Source: Montifringilla adamsi
Taxonomy: Eukaryota > Chordata > Aves > Passeriformes > Passeridae
Direction of reading: 5' to 3'
NCBI GenBank assembly: GCA_017590115.1
Contig: JAGGNK010008781.1
Coordinates: 4,567,371 to 4,631,370 of the forward strand
Length of the DNA stretch: 64,000 nucleotides
Positions 45,701 through 58,000 of this stretch are shown one piece after another. The notes beneath the pieces are model-generated. The model did no database searches and was not told where the DNA came from. It saw only the letters and a program-made list of their open reading frames with translations. A program made the translations under genes and the position numbers. Positions within the stretch are counted from its first letter, which is position 1; every line of letters begins with the position of its first letter.

Positions 45701-48700
45701 TGCTGGTCACAGGGCTGGGTGTGCCAGGGCTGGGTGTGCCAGGCTCAGCCCAAGCACCCGATCCTCCTGGATCTCCTGGCTTTGCCAAACCCTGCTGTGG
45801 CTGCAGCTCAGACAGTGCCAACCACAGCTAAACCTGCTCTGACTGAGCAGAGCCCCAGCTGGCTTTGGAGAGCAGCAAAAATAGATTCACCTTCACTTTC
45901 CAGCCCTTTCATGTTGTTTCTTCCAGTAATCCAAGGGAAAGCCTCACTCCCGAGTGGTAATTGAAAGATATTGCAATTCTGCTGGCAGCAGGGCTGAATT
46001 AGGAGCAGTTATTTTATCAATAATCTTTTAGTTAGCAATCAAGGAGATTTCGGGATTTATTCTGCCCCGAGGCTGCCAGCCTTCCCGAGGGGAATGGTGT
46101 GAATGATTCCCAATCCTGCACCAGGTCAGGCTTTGTCCTTGCTCTGCCTGCTCCAGCTGCCAGGGCAGCCTCCCCTGGGCGTGGAATGAGGTTGGATCTC
46201 AGCCTCTGATGCTCTGCAGAGCCATGAGATGGTGGAGTGAGAGGCTCTGCTGAGGTGCCACTGATCCCTGATCCCTGTGGCGCTGGGGAGCCGTGGCTGT
46301 GGGTGCTGTGATATGCGGTGTTTGTTGCAGCTCTGCTGGAAGGGCAGTGTTTGGAATGTGGATTCTCTGGCTGTTGGGATGGGGGTGGGTTCTTCTTGCT
46401 GTATTTTTGGGGTTGTGCCTGTATTTTTAGCAGCTTTCTGAATGTTTCATGTGGGGATGAAACAGCGATGGGTGAAGGAAGATACAGGAGCTTCTTGGCA
46501 CTCTTGTGCCTGAATGTTTCATGTGGGGATGAAACATTCAGTGATGGGTGAAGGAAGATACAGGAGCTTCTTGGCACTCTTGTGTTCTCCCAAACAGAGT
46601 GTGCAGAGAGGTCTGAAAGGGATTTTAGAGGCACCTCCCTCAAATAAGACACAAACAGCTGAAAACCAGCTGAACTTGTAAGGCAGGACTGAGGGCTCTG
46701 GGCTTATCCAGACACTCAGATATTTGGGGTCATCTGGCATGTGCAGGAGAAAGGAGCAGCACAGCTCCCCCCAGGCACAGCTCCCCATCCCAGCTTTCCC
46801 ATGGTGATTGCTCCATGGGAACTGGCTCCAGGGGCTGCTGTGGCATTCCTGGGAGCAGAGGCATCCCCCAGACTGTGTCCTCTGAAGAGCACTTGAATTA
46901 AACATGGGGCAGAGCTGTGATCAAGGAGCCCAGCCCAGCTTGTCGGGAGCCTGGTGGGGAGCATCAATAGTTAATAGAAAGCCACTTATGGCTCTGCTCC
47001 TGCTAAATCCCCCATCAATTATAAATCCAGCCTGAATTATTCACTTGACATTACTTAAGTCATGCTCTGCTCCTAACAATTTAAAAAAAAACTTATTTAA
47101 ATACACGCTGGTGAGGTTGTGGACTTACCACACACTGTTGAGGTTTAAAGGGGGGGTGTTGAAGGTACAAATTCCTGGCAGAGACTGGGTTAAAAATCCT
47201 GTCTTGTTTCAGAGCTGCTGCCTGTATATGTAGATGTAGATATATATATAATATATATACAATTTACAGAATAGAAGGTATTTTGTTCTCACACCTCATA
47301 TTTATCAGTGGAAAATCCCATGCCACCATCCCCAGCCAGGCTTAGGGTGTCTCCATTCCATCCCTCCTTCTTTTCCCACCCAGTTTAGGGCAGTTGGGAG
47401 GCAGCCTTGTGCCATTCAGCAGGGAATACCCAGTGAGGAGCAGGGATGAGAGCTGGCTGCCAGGCAGATGGCTCTGCCTCATGAATTTTGTAAGAAGGAC
47501 GGTTTTTGAACACTTTCCAAGCATGTTTGGTAATGATGGGGGTAGGACTTGGCCCTGCTGGACTCTCTTTGCTCTGGCTGCACATCCTGGGTTTCCTCCC
47601 TGGAGCTGGAGCTCCTCTTCCAATAAAATCTGGATCCCAGCCTGCAGCAGCTCCTCATTTCTCAGCTGCTGTGTTGGCACCCAGAGCTTGACAGGCCAGC
47701 CCCAGCCCCCTGGTGTCCTCAGACCATGGTGAGGAGGGAGGGATGGATTTCCAGCTTGGGGAGCTTAAATCCAAGGCTGCTCCCTGTGTTCATCGTGTGT
47801 GCACAAACACTCGTGCTTGTCCCCTACATGTGTCCCCTGGTGAGGCTGCATTGCTGGGAGGGATGGAACAGGGGCTGGGAAGGATGGAGAAGGGGCTGGG
47901 AAGGATGGAGAAGGGCTGGGAGCAGCAGGAATGTGGGACAATGAGTGTCTGGGACGAGGCAGTGTCTGGGATTTCCCTCCTGAGGTTGCTCTTAGGGGAG
48001 GTTGGTGCTGGCTGAGCTGCCTGCACAGCTCGGATTTAATGGGGGAGCTCAAGCGTCTGGATGAGGGCTCTGGGATGAAAACTCTGGAATGAGGGCAGGA
48101 GCTGCTCAGGTCTCTTCTCCTGGAGAGCCAGGAGCCTTCTTGGTGGAATGCCTAGGGAAAAACAGGGGCTGACCCTGCTGGGATGAAGCCCTGGCTGGCC
48201 TAGGAAAATCCAGGGATTTTCTGGGTCCCCTCGTGTCCCTCTGTACCCAGCACAGCTCCACTGAACCCTCCCCCAAGCACACCAGGGGGGCTGGTGGGTG
48301 CTATCCTGAAATCAGCTTTCTTTAATGAGGCTGTGAAACTCATCAGCACAATAATTAACTAATTTTACAGAAAGCTGAAGTACAGGTGTGAATATATTCT
48401 TCACAGGTTTTTTTTGGTTTTTTTTTTTTTGGTTTTTTTTTTGGGTTTTTTTTTTTTTTTAATTTTCGTGAGAGCCTCAGTGTAAATAGTGTTTTTTTTG
48501 TTTTTTTTTTTCCTCTGGTTCTTTTGCTGGCAGATCTTTGTGCCCCAGCCCCACTATGGCCACGTTGTGTAACACAACAGAGCTGGAACTCCAGGATTAG
48601 GAGTTTTTGCTCATTTGCAAACTATAAAGGTTTTTTTTTTTTTGTGATTTTTTTTTTTTTTTGGTGTGTGCGTGGGTTTTTTGTGGGTTTTTTTGTGTTT

Positions 48701-48949
48701 TTTTAAATGATTTTTTTGGGGTTTTTTTTGTGTGTGTTTTTAAAATTTTGTTTGGTTTTTAATGGTTTTTTGGTGGTTTTTTTTGGTGTGATTTTTTTGT
48801 GGGTTTTTTGAGGTTTTTGGGGTTTTTTATTGTTGTTTTGGGGTGCATTTTTGTTTTGGTTTGTGGGGTTTTTTTGGTTTGGTTTTTGTTTTTTGTTGCT
48901 GTTGTTGGTTTTTTTGTTTTGGGTTTTTTGCGTTTTTTTTTTTGTTTTT

Positions 48950-49034
<85 letters not shown>

Positions 49035-52000
49035 ACGCTTCCAGTGAACTTGAGCAGCGAAGTGGGAGCCGTTTGTGCCTCCAGCCGGGAACGCCGCGCT
49101 CCCACCCAGGCAAACGCTCCGCTCCCAGCAGGGTCCCAGCAAACCCTCTGATGTCCCCGCAGCTCCTGTCCCCATCCCCGCCTGCTCCTGGGGCTTCCCT
49201 GCTGCTCTTCCCTTTGCCTTTGAGGACGTGTAAGGACAATTATCATCAAAGGCAGCCGGTCCTTAGAGGTGACAGCGGCTGATGGAGGAGCCAGGAGTGA
49301 AAGCTCGGCTGCGTATTTGCTAATTAGGGCTGTTGTGATTCTGCTTTGCCATTAAAAGAGTAAATTCCTCAGGAATCCGTCAGCTGCTCGCTCACCAATT
49401 ACACGGTGCTCACTCCAGCCTTCAACCGAGCAAATTTTGTCGCTTCAAACTTTCCCAAAACCCCGCGAGTTAACGGCTTAATTAAAAATAATAATGATGG
49501 ATGAATTCCGCAGGTGCACGCTAAGTTGTTAGAAGAGAAGGGATCTAAGTTGGATTAATTAGATTACACTTGACTTGAGGTGGATGTGAGCGAGCAGAGG
49601 TGGTGTTGTCACAGCAGAAATAAACAGAAATACAAGGTGGTGACAAGGACGTGGTGCTGGCCTGGGAATCCTTTGGAGTCCCAAGGATCATTGCACTGCT
49701 GGTTTTGTTTATCTCCTTTTAACCTCTCTTCGGATAATTCTGAGACAAAATTAGTTGGGGGAGAAAAAGCCTCTTAAGGAAAAGAAGGTTTAGAAATCGC
49801 CTTCCATGAGGGATGTGCAGAATCTCTGCAGGAATCCAGCTGAGAGCAGCTCCCTGTGGGTTTGATGAGTGCCAGGCATCACTGAGTGAGCTCCTGTCCC
49901 CTTGCCTTGGGGACACCTTTAATCCAGGCTCCCTGTCAGCAGGGATCAACCTCAGCCTTCTAAAACCATGGTTTCTGACCCACCAGCAGAGCCAGTCCTT
50001 TGCTCTGGGGCATCTATCCCCCAGTGTGAATGGGAGAATCTGGTGTGGAAATGTATTCAGAACCAGGCAGAATGTATATTTTATTTATTGATGATAAAAT
50101 ATACATCAGCCAGGGGTTCTGAGCTGGTCAGTCTGGTCCTGCTGTGCGTGTCTGCCTGGTTTGGTGGAAGCAGCCAGAGGTGCTGGTGCCAAAAGCAGCT
50201 TTAGCCCCTCAGGTCCATGGTGCAGATTGCCCAATAATATGAGTTTTCTCCTTTATTTCTCCCCATTTTCTGCTCAGAGGAAAGAGAAGCCAGCTCTGCC
50301 CAGCGTGAGGGTGTCAATTCTCAGCCTAGGGACTGTGTGAAAAGGGAAAAGCTTCTTGGATTTACATTTAGATGGAAACAACATGTGTCAGAGGTGTCCA
50401 GCAGCTCCCTGAGTGCCAGGGGCCTGGTGCTGGGATGGGCCTTGTCAGTTTGTGTTCTGCAGGCAGTATTTTGCCATCTGAAACGGAATCATTTTGGCAA
50501 AATCATTCCTTTCCTTGAGACAGTTGTAGGGTGTGTGGAGAAAAACGTGAGGTGTCTCCGTGGCTGAGATTTGGGACAGCTGGGAGGTGGGGTTGAGCAG
50601 TGTCAGCTCTGTTTCCTGGCTCACATTCAAATCACCCCTCAGGTGGCCTGTGGGCAGGGGACCCCAGGGTCACCCCCAGCCCCCAGGGTCACCCCAGGTC
50701 CCCCTCCCAAGGCCACCAGTGTGGGTGCCTCAAACTGTGGGTGCCAGGGATGTCCTGGGGGTGGCAGGAGGGGGCCCAGCTCAGCAGGGATGATCCCTTT
50801 CCTCTCAGCATTCCCAGGGTCATGCAGAAGGTAGCAAGGTCAGGGGGGACCCCATGAGCCAGCGGGACTCCTCCAGCCCCCAGGACATTCTGTTTGCTGC
50901 TCCCACAGCCATCCCAGGGGATTTCTGTGTCTGTGGCCAGAGGAAGTGGGTTTGGGGGGCTGGTGGGGGGATACTGTTCCGTGCCTCCCTGCCCATCCCT
51001 GTTAACAGCAGCAGAACAGAGCAGTGGAATTAAATGCAGCCTAAATAACTATATTTAATTTGTGCCATAGCCTGCAGATGAGTCAATAGAGGCTCTTATC
51101 AGCCTGTGGAAGGGCTCAGCTCTTTATCAGGCAGCAGTTCCACCCCCTGCTCCTGCAGTCCCAAACACTGAACCCAGGCACGTGGGCATCTGGAGCTTGG
51201 GGCTCTTGCCTCCTCTCAAGTGTTTCACTGTGAGCCCTGTTCTGAGCCCCTGAGGTCCTTGATGAAACACTTCCCTTGGTGAAACAGCTTCTTTCCACCT
51301 TCTCCCCAGGCCAGGAGGGAAGTGGGGGGCTTGGAAACACCAAGTTCAGGAAACTTCCCAGCAGCAGTGAGGCTTTCCCCAAAGCCAGCGCATTCCCAGG
51401 AGCCACTGTGGCACCCAAACAGGGCTGTTTCTTTCCATGTTTTGATGAACTGAGATGCTCTTCCCCCGGGGCCCCTGTGCCTGGTGATTCCAGGCCTTCC
51501 ATTATTTACTGTGACAGTGTGCCAGCTCCTGTGCCCTGGCCTGTCTCAAGTCATCCCTCACCTTGTCACCGCCGCCGTGGCGATTTCACAGCTGGCAGCT
51601 TCAATCACCGTGGATCTGCTGCTCCCTCCTCTCTGCCCTGTGATGGCCTGGGAGCAGCAGGAAGGGTTCCTTCCCAGCTGGAAGGATGTGGAATGTGATG
51701 AGCATGGGTGCAGGGCCTGGCTGGCGTCCTTGGTGTGCAGAGTGGGCGATGTTGGTCCATGGAGCTGTGGGGGTCGTGTTGGATTGTGAATCCTGAAATG
51801 GTTTGGGTTGCAGGGACCTCAAAGCTCATCCTGTCCTCCCCCTGCCATGGGCAGGGACACCTTCCACTAGCCCAGGTTGCTCCAAGCCCTGTCCAAGCTG
51901 GTCTGGGACACTTCCAGGGATGCAGGGGCAGCCACAGCTTCTCTGGGCAACCTCTGCCAGGGCCTCCCCACCCTCCCAGGGAAGAATTTCTTCCCAATAT

Positions 52001-55000
52001 CCCACCTAATCTGGTAGTGGGCAGTCATTCCCTGTGTCCTGTCACTCCATGCCCTTATCCAAAATTCCTCTCCAGCTCTCTTGGAGCCCCTTTAAGCACT
52101 GGAAGGTGCTGGAGGATGCAGTTTATGTTCGCAGGCACCACAGGGCACGGTGCAGCTAACCAGCCCCCCCAGGCAGCACTGGGGTGGGGGTGGGATGGTT
52201 TAGCAGCCACCCCCCTGGCAGCTCAGGTGCCATGGCAGGTGCAGAGCCTCACCTGGTGTCCCCCATGCAGGAGCAGCAGCTGGCAGAGCTGGCAGAGGCG
52301 AGGCAGGGGCTGCAGGCTGACCTGGGCACCTCCATCCGCCGCATCGCAGACCTGCAGGTGGCCCTGGAGGGGCTGCGTGACAGCGACGACAGCGATGCTG
52401 ACAGGTGAGGAAGGAGCTAGGGGGAGCTGGGGGGAGCTGGGGGGCTCAGCTGCTCTGTGCTGGGGAAGGGGCAGCGCTGGGAAATGCCAGGGTAAGTTCA
52501 TGTCCTCACCCTCACGTGTTTGCGCTGCTACGAGCAAAAAGCTTTGTGTTGATGGAAGGTTTCATGGGAAGTGTCACCCTTGAAAATCATCCTGGGTGGC
52601 CCAGCTTGAAGTGAGCACAAAAGGTGGGAATAGCCCCATTTGGACAGCAGGTCCCTGGCAGCAGTTTGGTGGTGCCCCAGTGCTGGGTTCATTGAGTGAA
52701 AAATCCTGCTTTGATCATCCCCAGGAGCTGGAGGAACTGGGTGATTGGGTACGGGGTTTTATTAGGAAAAAAATGAGGAAAGAATTCCAGTGCATTTTTC
52801 AAGTGTTATTTCCAAAGCCCTTCAATTTTCCCCTCTGCCACGCAGCTAAAGGGGCATCATGACAAATGAGGACAAAACAGAGAAATGAGTTTAAAAGGAA
52901 AAAAATAAAAGAAAAATAAAGCTGAGGTGTGCTTGTCACCACTTGCTCTTGCTCTGTGTGGTGATTAAACCAGGGAAGGGTGAGACAGAAGCTTAGACAC
53001 TCACTGCTTCCCAAAAGAAGAGTGATTTCCAGTGCAGTTGATGCATCAGTGGAGGTGAGAAGTGCTTCCCGGCAGGAACGGCAGCGGCTGCGGGCAGGAG
53101 CAGCCCCAGGCATCACTCCCCGAGCACCACTCGCCGTCCTTTTGCCCCGTGGTCCCTCTTGCAGCCCGGCCTGAGCCGTGCAGGGAGCAGGGAGGGGTCT
53201 CCAGCCCCACTCCGAGCACCACTCGCCGTCTTGCTCTCTCCTTTTGCCCCGGGGTCCCTTTTGCAGCCCGGCCTGAGCCGTGCAGGGAGCAGGGAGGGGT
53301 CTCCAGCCCCACTCCTGCGGCTGTTTTGGGAGGGTTCCCCAGTGTCTTGGTTTGAAAAGACGGGTGTTTGCTAAGGAAGGCAGGAGCCTCCCTTGAAATG
53401 GAAAATGTAAACCCCCTCCCTCCGAATTATGATGATTTTGGAATTTAGGGGCTCTCAGGCAAAGATATGGGAATAGGAATTACAGAAAACTGCCCCATGA
53501 ACAGAAGATAACCACCCCACCTCTAACAGATGGCAATAAAATACACACCCCCAGCTACATCTTGCAGCCCAAGACACCTGGCCCAGCCCCTGCCCTGGCC
53601 ACACAGGCTGTGCTGCAGTTGGTCTGGGGAGTTTTGCACCTCGTGGTGGGTTTGGGTGCCCAGGAGCCATGGCTGACCCTCTCCCCTGGTCCTTGCAGTG
53701 CGCGGACGGCGCGGGAGTCGCTGTGCTCCAGGAGAGACATGTGAGTGATGCCAGGAGATGGTGCTGCCAAAGGACAGAGCCCGGGCTTCTGCCACAGCCC
53801 AGGGAGCACCAGCTGCTGCACCCAGGGGTTATGCACCCTGCAGTGTCTGCTGCAGCTGCTCACACCGGCATCCAGATGTGCTGCTGTTGTGTGCCCCACG
53901 CCCATCGATCCACTCCCACTCCCTGCGAGCTCTGGCTCTTATCCCGAGGGATGCTTCCACTCCTCTGTGGCTTGGAAGGAAAAATGGAGATCCTAAAGAT
54001 TTCACCCCCTACACGTGGTCTGGGGGCTCCTGCTGGGTGGGCTGGGGCAGCTCAGGCTCTGGGGGAGCCCAGGGGTGCACAGGGCCCTGTGGGGTGCCCA
54101 GGGTGACAGCAGCTCTGTTGCTGCAGTTCCAGCCCTGGGGAAGTGTGTAGGGCTCTGTGGGGTGCCTGGGGTCACACTGGCTCTGTCACTGCAGCTCCAG
54201 CCCCTGGCAGTGCAGAAGTTTTCTTCCCAGGGTCTACAGGGCACTTGCAAAAGCTTGAGGAAATAACAAATGGCAGCAACAATGGTACAAGGGCCAGGCT
54301 GCCTGGAAAGGTTTCTTTTCCCTCTGCTGGGAACCAGCTGCTGTGGTGGAGGTGTGAAGGCCACCCACCCTGTGCCCTGTGCCACCATCAGAGTGACCCA
54401 CGACTCCTGCAGCCCACACCTGCAGAGCTGACAGGTCTCTCCTGTCCCCTCAGGGATGCCTGCTCCATTGTTGGCTCCGTGCTCAGCCTGGAGCCTGCAG
54501 AGAGTGTCAAATCCTGGCCGAGCTCCTCCTCAGGCTGGACGTCCCTGGCGAGTGCCAGCGTGGCCGGGAGCGTTTCAGCACCGTCCATGGGCAGCCGCAG
54601 CACCCAGAGCTTCAGGTAAGGGACCCCCAGCCCATCCTGGGGGTGTTGGGGGGTGCTGAGGTGTTGGGGCTCCCTCTGGGCTCTCCTGGGATGTGCAGAA
54701 CGGAGCTCAGAGGGACCTGTGGTGTTTAAGGTCAAAACATCAAATCAAGGCAGGCAGTCACTGCCACACCAGGATCAGTGAAACACCAGATGAAAGTCAC
54801 TACATCAAAAACGTGCTTCAAGCAGGAAAATATCCCTTGATGTATTCTCTGGAGATAATTTAAAGAGGCAATGCAGCATATTTGAGGATTTGTATGCCAT
54901 ATGCTCGCTGCTGAGGGAGAGGGATGCATTTCTACTGTTCTAATATCAAATATGTTAATTTTTGGTGGTGATGCTGATGGGCTGGGAGAGAGATGGAGAG

Positions 55001-58000
55001 GGGCCCAAGCACCTGCACTGCCCAAATGTTCCTGCTTTGCTCTGTGGGTGCCCAGGTGCCCATCCTGAATTGGTGCCTATCAGAGGGATCACCCAGTCCA
55101 GAGAAAAACCTCATTTCTGTGTTGTCACAGAGAAATTTGTGTTTCATGGGTGAAACAATCACACGGCTTGAATTTGGAAAAGATCTGTAAATCAGGGTCT
55201 GGGGCTGCATTATGGAGAGAGCTGTGAGGATGGAGGAGGGTGTCAGATCCCCTTGGAGGTTTGTGAGGACAGAGGTGGAGCAGGGATGGAGCCCTGGGGC
55301 AGGGAGCAGAGTGAGCTCTGGAGAGCATCATCCCCCTGAAGGGAAGGAGGAAAAGGTGCCAAGCATCCAAACTCAGGGTGGGCAGGGCTGAAACTCAGGG
55401 TGGGCAGCTCTGCCAGTGCTTCTGCTTGCAGCCCCTGTGATTCAGGGCCTCCCCACCCCGCTGCTCTCCCAGGGATGGTGTCTCAGGACACACATCACTA
55501 CTTTTCCAGTTTTTCTCCCCGTAACCAGGGCAGGTGCCAGGCTGAGGCTGGGCACAGCTCCCTGCAGGTGTAGATGCTCCAAGGTGACAGGGTTTGCCAG
55601 GGTTGTGGAGCACAGTTTCACTGCAGACATTAGTATTAATCTCCCTGCTCTGATTCTGGAGAGCTCCATCCCCACGGCCCCCACCTGCCTTGTACAGGAG
55701 AATCACTTGTTGTCAGAACTGATGTTCTGAAGAGCAGTTCCCTGGCAGGAAACACCCTGGGCGAGCTGGAGCAGTTTGGGGAGGTACAAGGCAGAGTTTA
55801 AGAGCAGTCAGGCAGGGCAGAGACCTGTGGGGAGGTCACAGAATCCTGGAATGTTTTGGCTTGGAAGGGACCTTAAAAATTATCTCATTCCAAATCCCTG
55901 CCATGGGCAGGGACACCTCCCATAGAGCAGTGATGAGTGGGAGCCCTGAGAGCAGTGGGCTGAGCTCACTGGCACTCTGCACAGTAAATAAAGCCCTTCC
56001 TAAGTGCTGCTGAGGAGGCTTTGGTCCAAATGACCCAACTCTGATCATTAATGAATGACAGAAAAACAGGCATTGTGGCTAATATCTTATTTCTGAGCTG
56101 AAACACCTTGGATTTATAGAAGATATGCAGGCTTTCAGGTTGGACATCAGGAGGAATTTCCCCATGGAAGGGGTGGTCAGGCCTTGGAAGGAGCTGCCCA
56201 GGGAGTTTTGGAGTCCCCATCCCTAAGGAAGGTGGCACTCAGTGCTCTGGGCTGGTGACAAGGTGGGGATTGGTCACAGCTTGGACTCAGTGGTCCTGGA
56301 TTCCTTTCCAACCTCAGTGAGTCTGGGATTTTGGGGTTTGCTGGGCTGCCTGTGGCCCTTGTGAAAAGCAAATTGTCCTGAGCCCTGGCCACAGTGTCAC
56401 CATCACCCTCTGTCCTGGGGCTTGTGAAGGGACAAATTGCAAATGCTGGTGTGGGAGCTGAGTTTGGCTGCAGCTCATCTAAGATGGAAATAGAGCGAGG
56501 AGGGATGAAATGCAAACAAACAGGAGACGAGACTGGAGGTAATAAAAATGAGATCAGGGAAACGAGCTCTTCCTTATTAAGATTCCTTTGTTTTACACAA
56601 GCTCCCAGTAATGAAAAACGAGTCCTGCTCGTGTTGGCTGCTCAGCAGCACATCTGGGGTGTTTGCTGAACAAACAGCTGCCAAGAGCCAGAGGAGAGCC
56701 AGGAGCTCTTATCACCCCTGTGCTTACAGGAGGGAGAGCTTTGATTAACGTTTCCTTTAATTCTCTGCTATTTAAATGCCTGTACAAAATGCTGGCCAGC
56801 AGAACTAAGCCTCCATAAATATGACACAGTGCAGGGTTGGGATAAATATGATTTTTTTAAAAATTTTTTTTATTAAGTATTTATTGTGCCCCTTTACAGG
56901 CAGGTCAGGGTTTTGCTGTGATTGGAGTTTATCCAGAGGTGCAGTCAGGGAGTGGATCCACAACCCAGGATCTGCCTCTCCATCCTGCATCCCACAGGAT
57001 TGGGGCATCCACAGCTCTGGCATCACTCCAGGATCACCCTGACAGCAATTCCCCTCCCACCTTGGTTCACAAAACCAAGAGCCCTGGTCCCAAGGCTGCT
57101 GGGGATCCGACACATTTATTTTTAAGCACGATTGTGTCAGGAGCAAATCATTACGTGGGAAACTGGGAGCTCTTGTGTAGATGATAGTGTGACAAGAAAA
57201 TCCTCTTCTGACAGAAATGAGGCCAATGTCTCTTCCCTCCCTGAAATGGAGCTGTCTTGGCTTTATTTATCAGCTCCCAGGAAAAGCATCCCAGCCACAC
57301 TTTCGGCCCTGGTCATGTGTTGCAAAGCATGTGCAGATTTTATTGTATAAATGGTTTCAACTGGTATAATTGTAATCATGCTAATTGCTATGTAATCTTC
57401 ACTAATTATTGTTGTATGTCATTTGGTTTGGTGTGAATGGCAGATTGCAGAGCTCTGTTGGCTTCCAGGTGCCTCCCAGGCATCTTTTGCTGGGAAAATC
57501 ATCTTCCCTGAGGATGTTGGAGGAGCAGGGCTCTGCTCAGGGCTGGAGGGGATCATGGTCCTGCCTCCTGTGGCATCACCCTCTTTTGGGGCTGCCTGTG
57601 ACTTCCTGGGGTCATTCTGAGCCCTGGGAATTTGTGCTGGGAATCAGCCAGGGATTTATGGATGAGCAGAGGATGCTGCAGGATGGGGCGTGACCCTCTG
57701 GCTCTTGTGTCCTGCCTTGTGAGGGGAATGAGGCTGAGGAAGGTGAGCCATGATTTTGGAGGGGATTTTGGTAGGCATAAGGGAACAGTTAAAGAAACAA
57801 ATCATGGAATGGTTGGGGTGGGAAAGAACCTTCAAAATCATCCAGTCCCACCCCTGCCATGGGCAAGGACACCTTCCACTGTCCCAGGTTGCTCCAAGCC
57901 CTGTCCAGCCTGGCCTTGGACACTTCCAGGGATCCAAGGGCAGCCACAGCTTCTCTGGGCACCCTGTGCCAGGGCCTCACCACCCTCACAGGGATGAATT

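Noticed and set aside
48703..49282. Open frames of poly-Lys and poly-Phe type
   Set aside because: Produced by the poly(T)/G-T low-complexity tract, not a gene.
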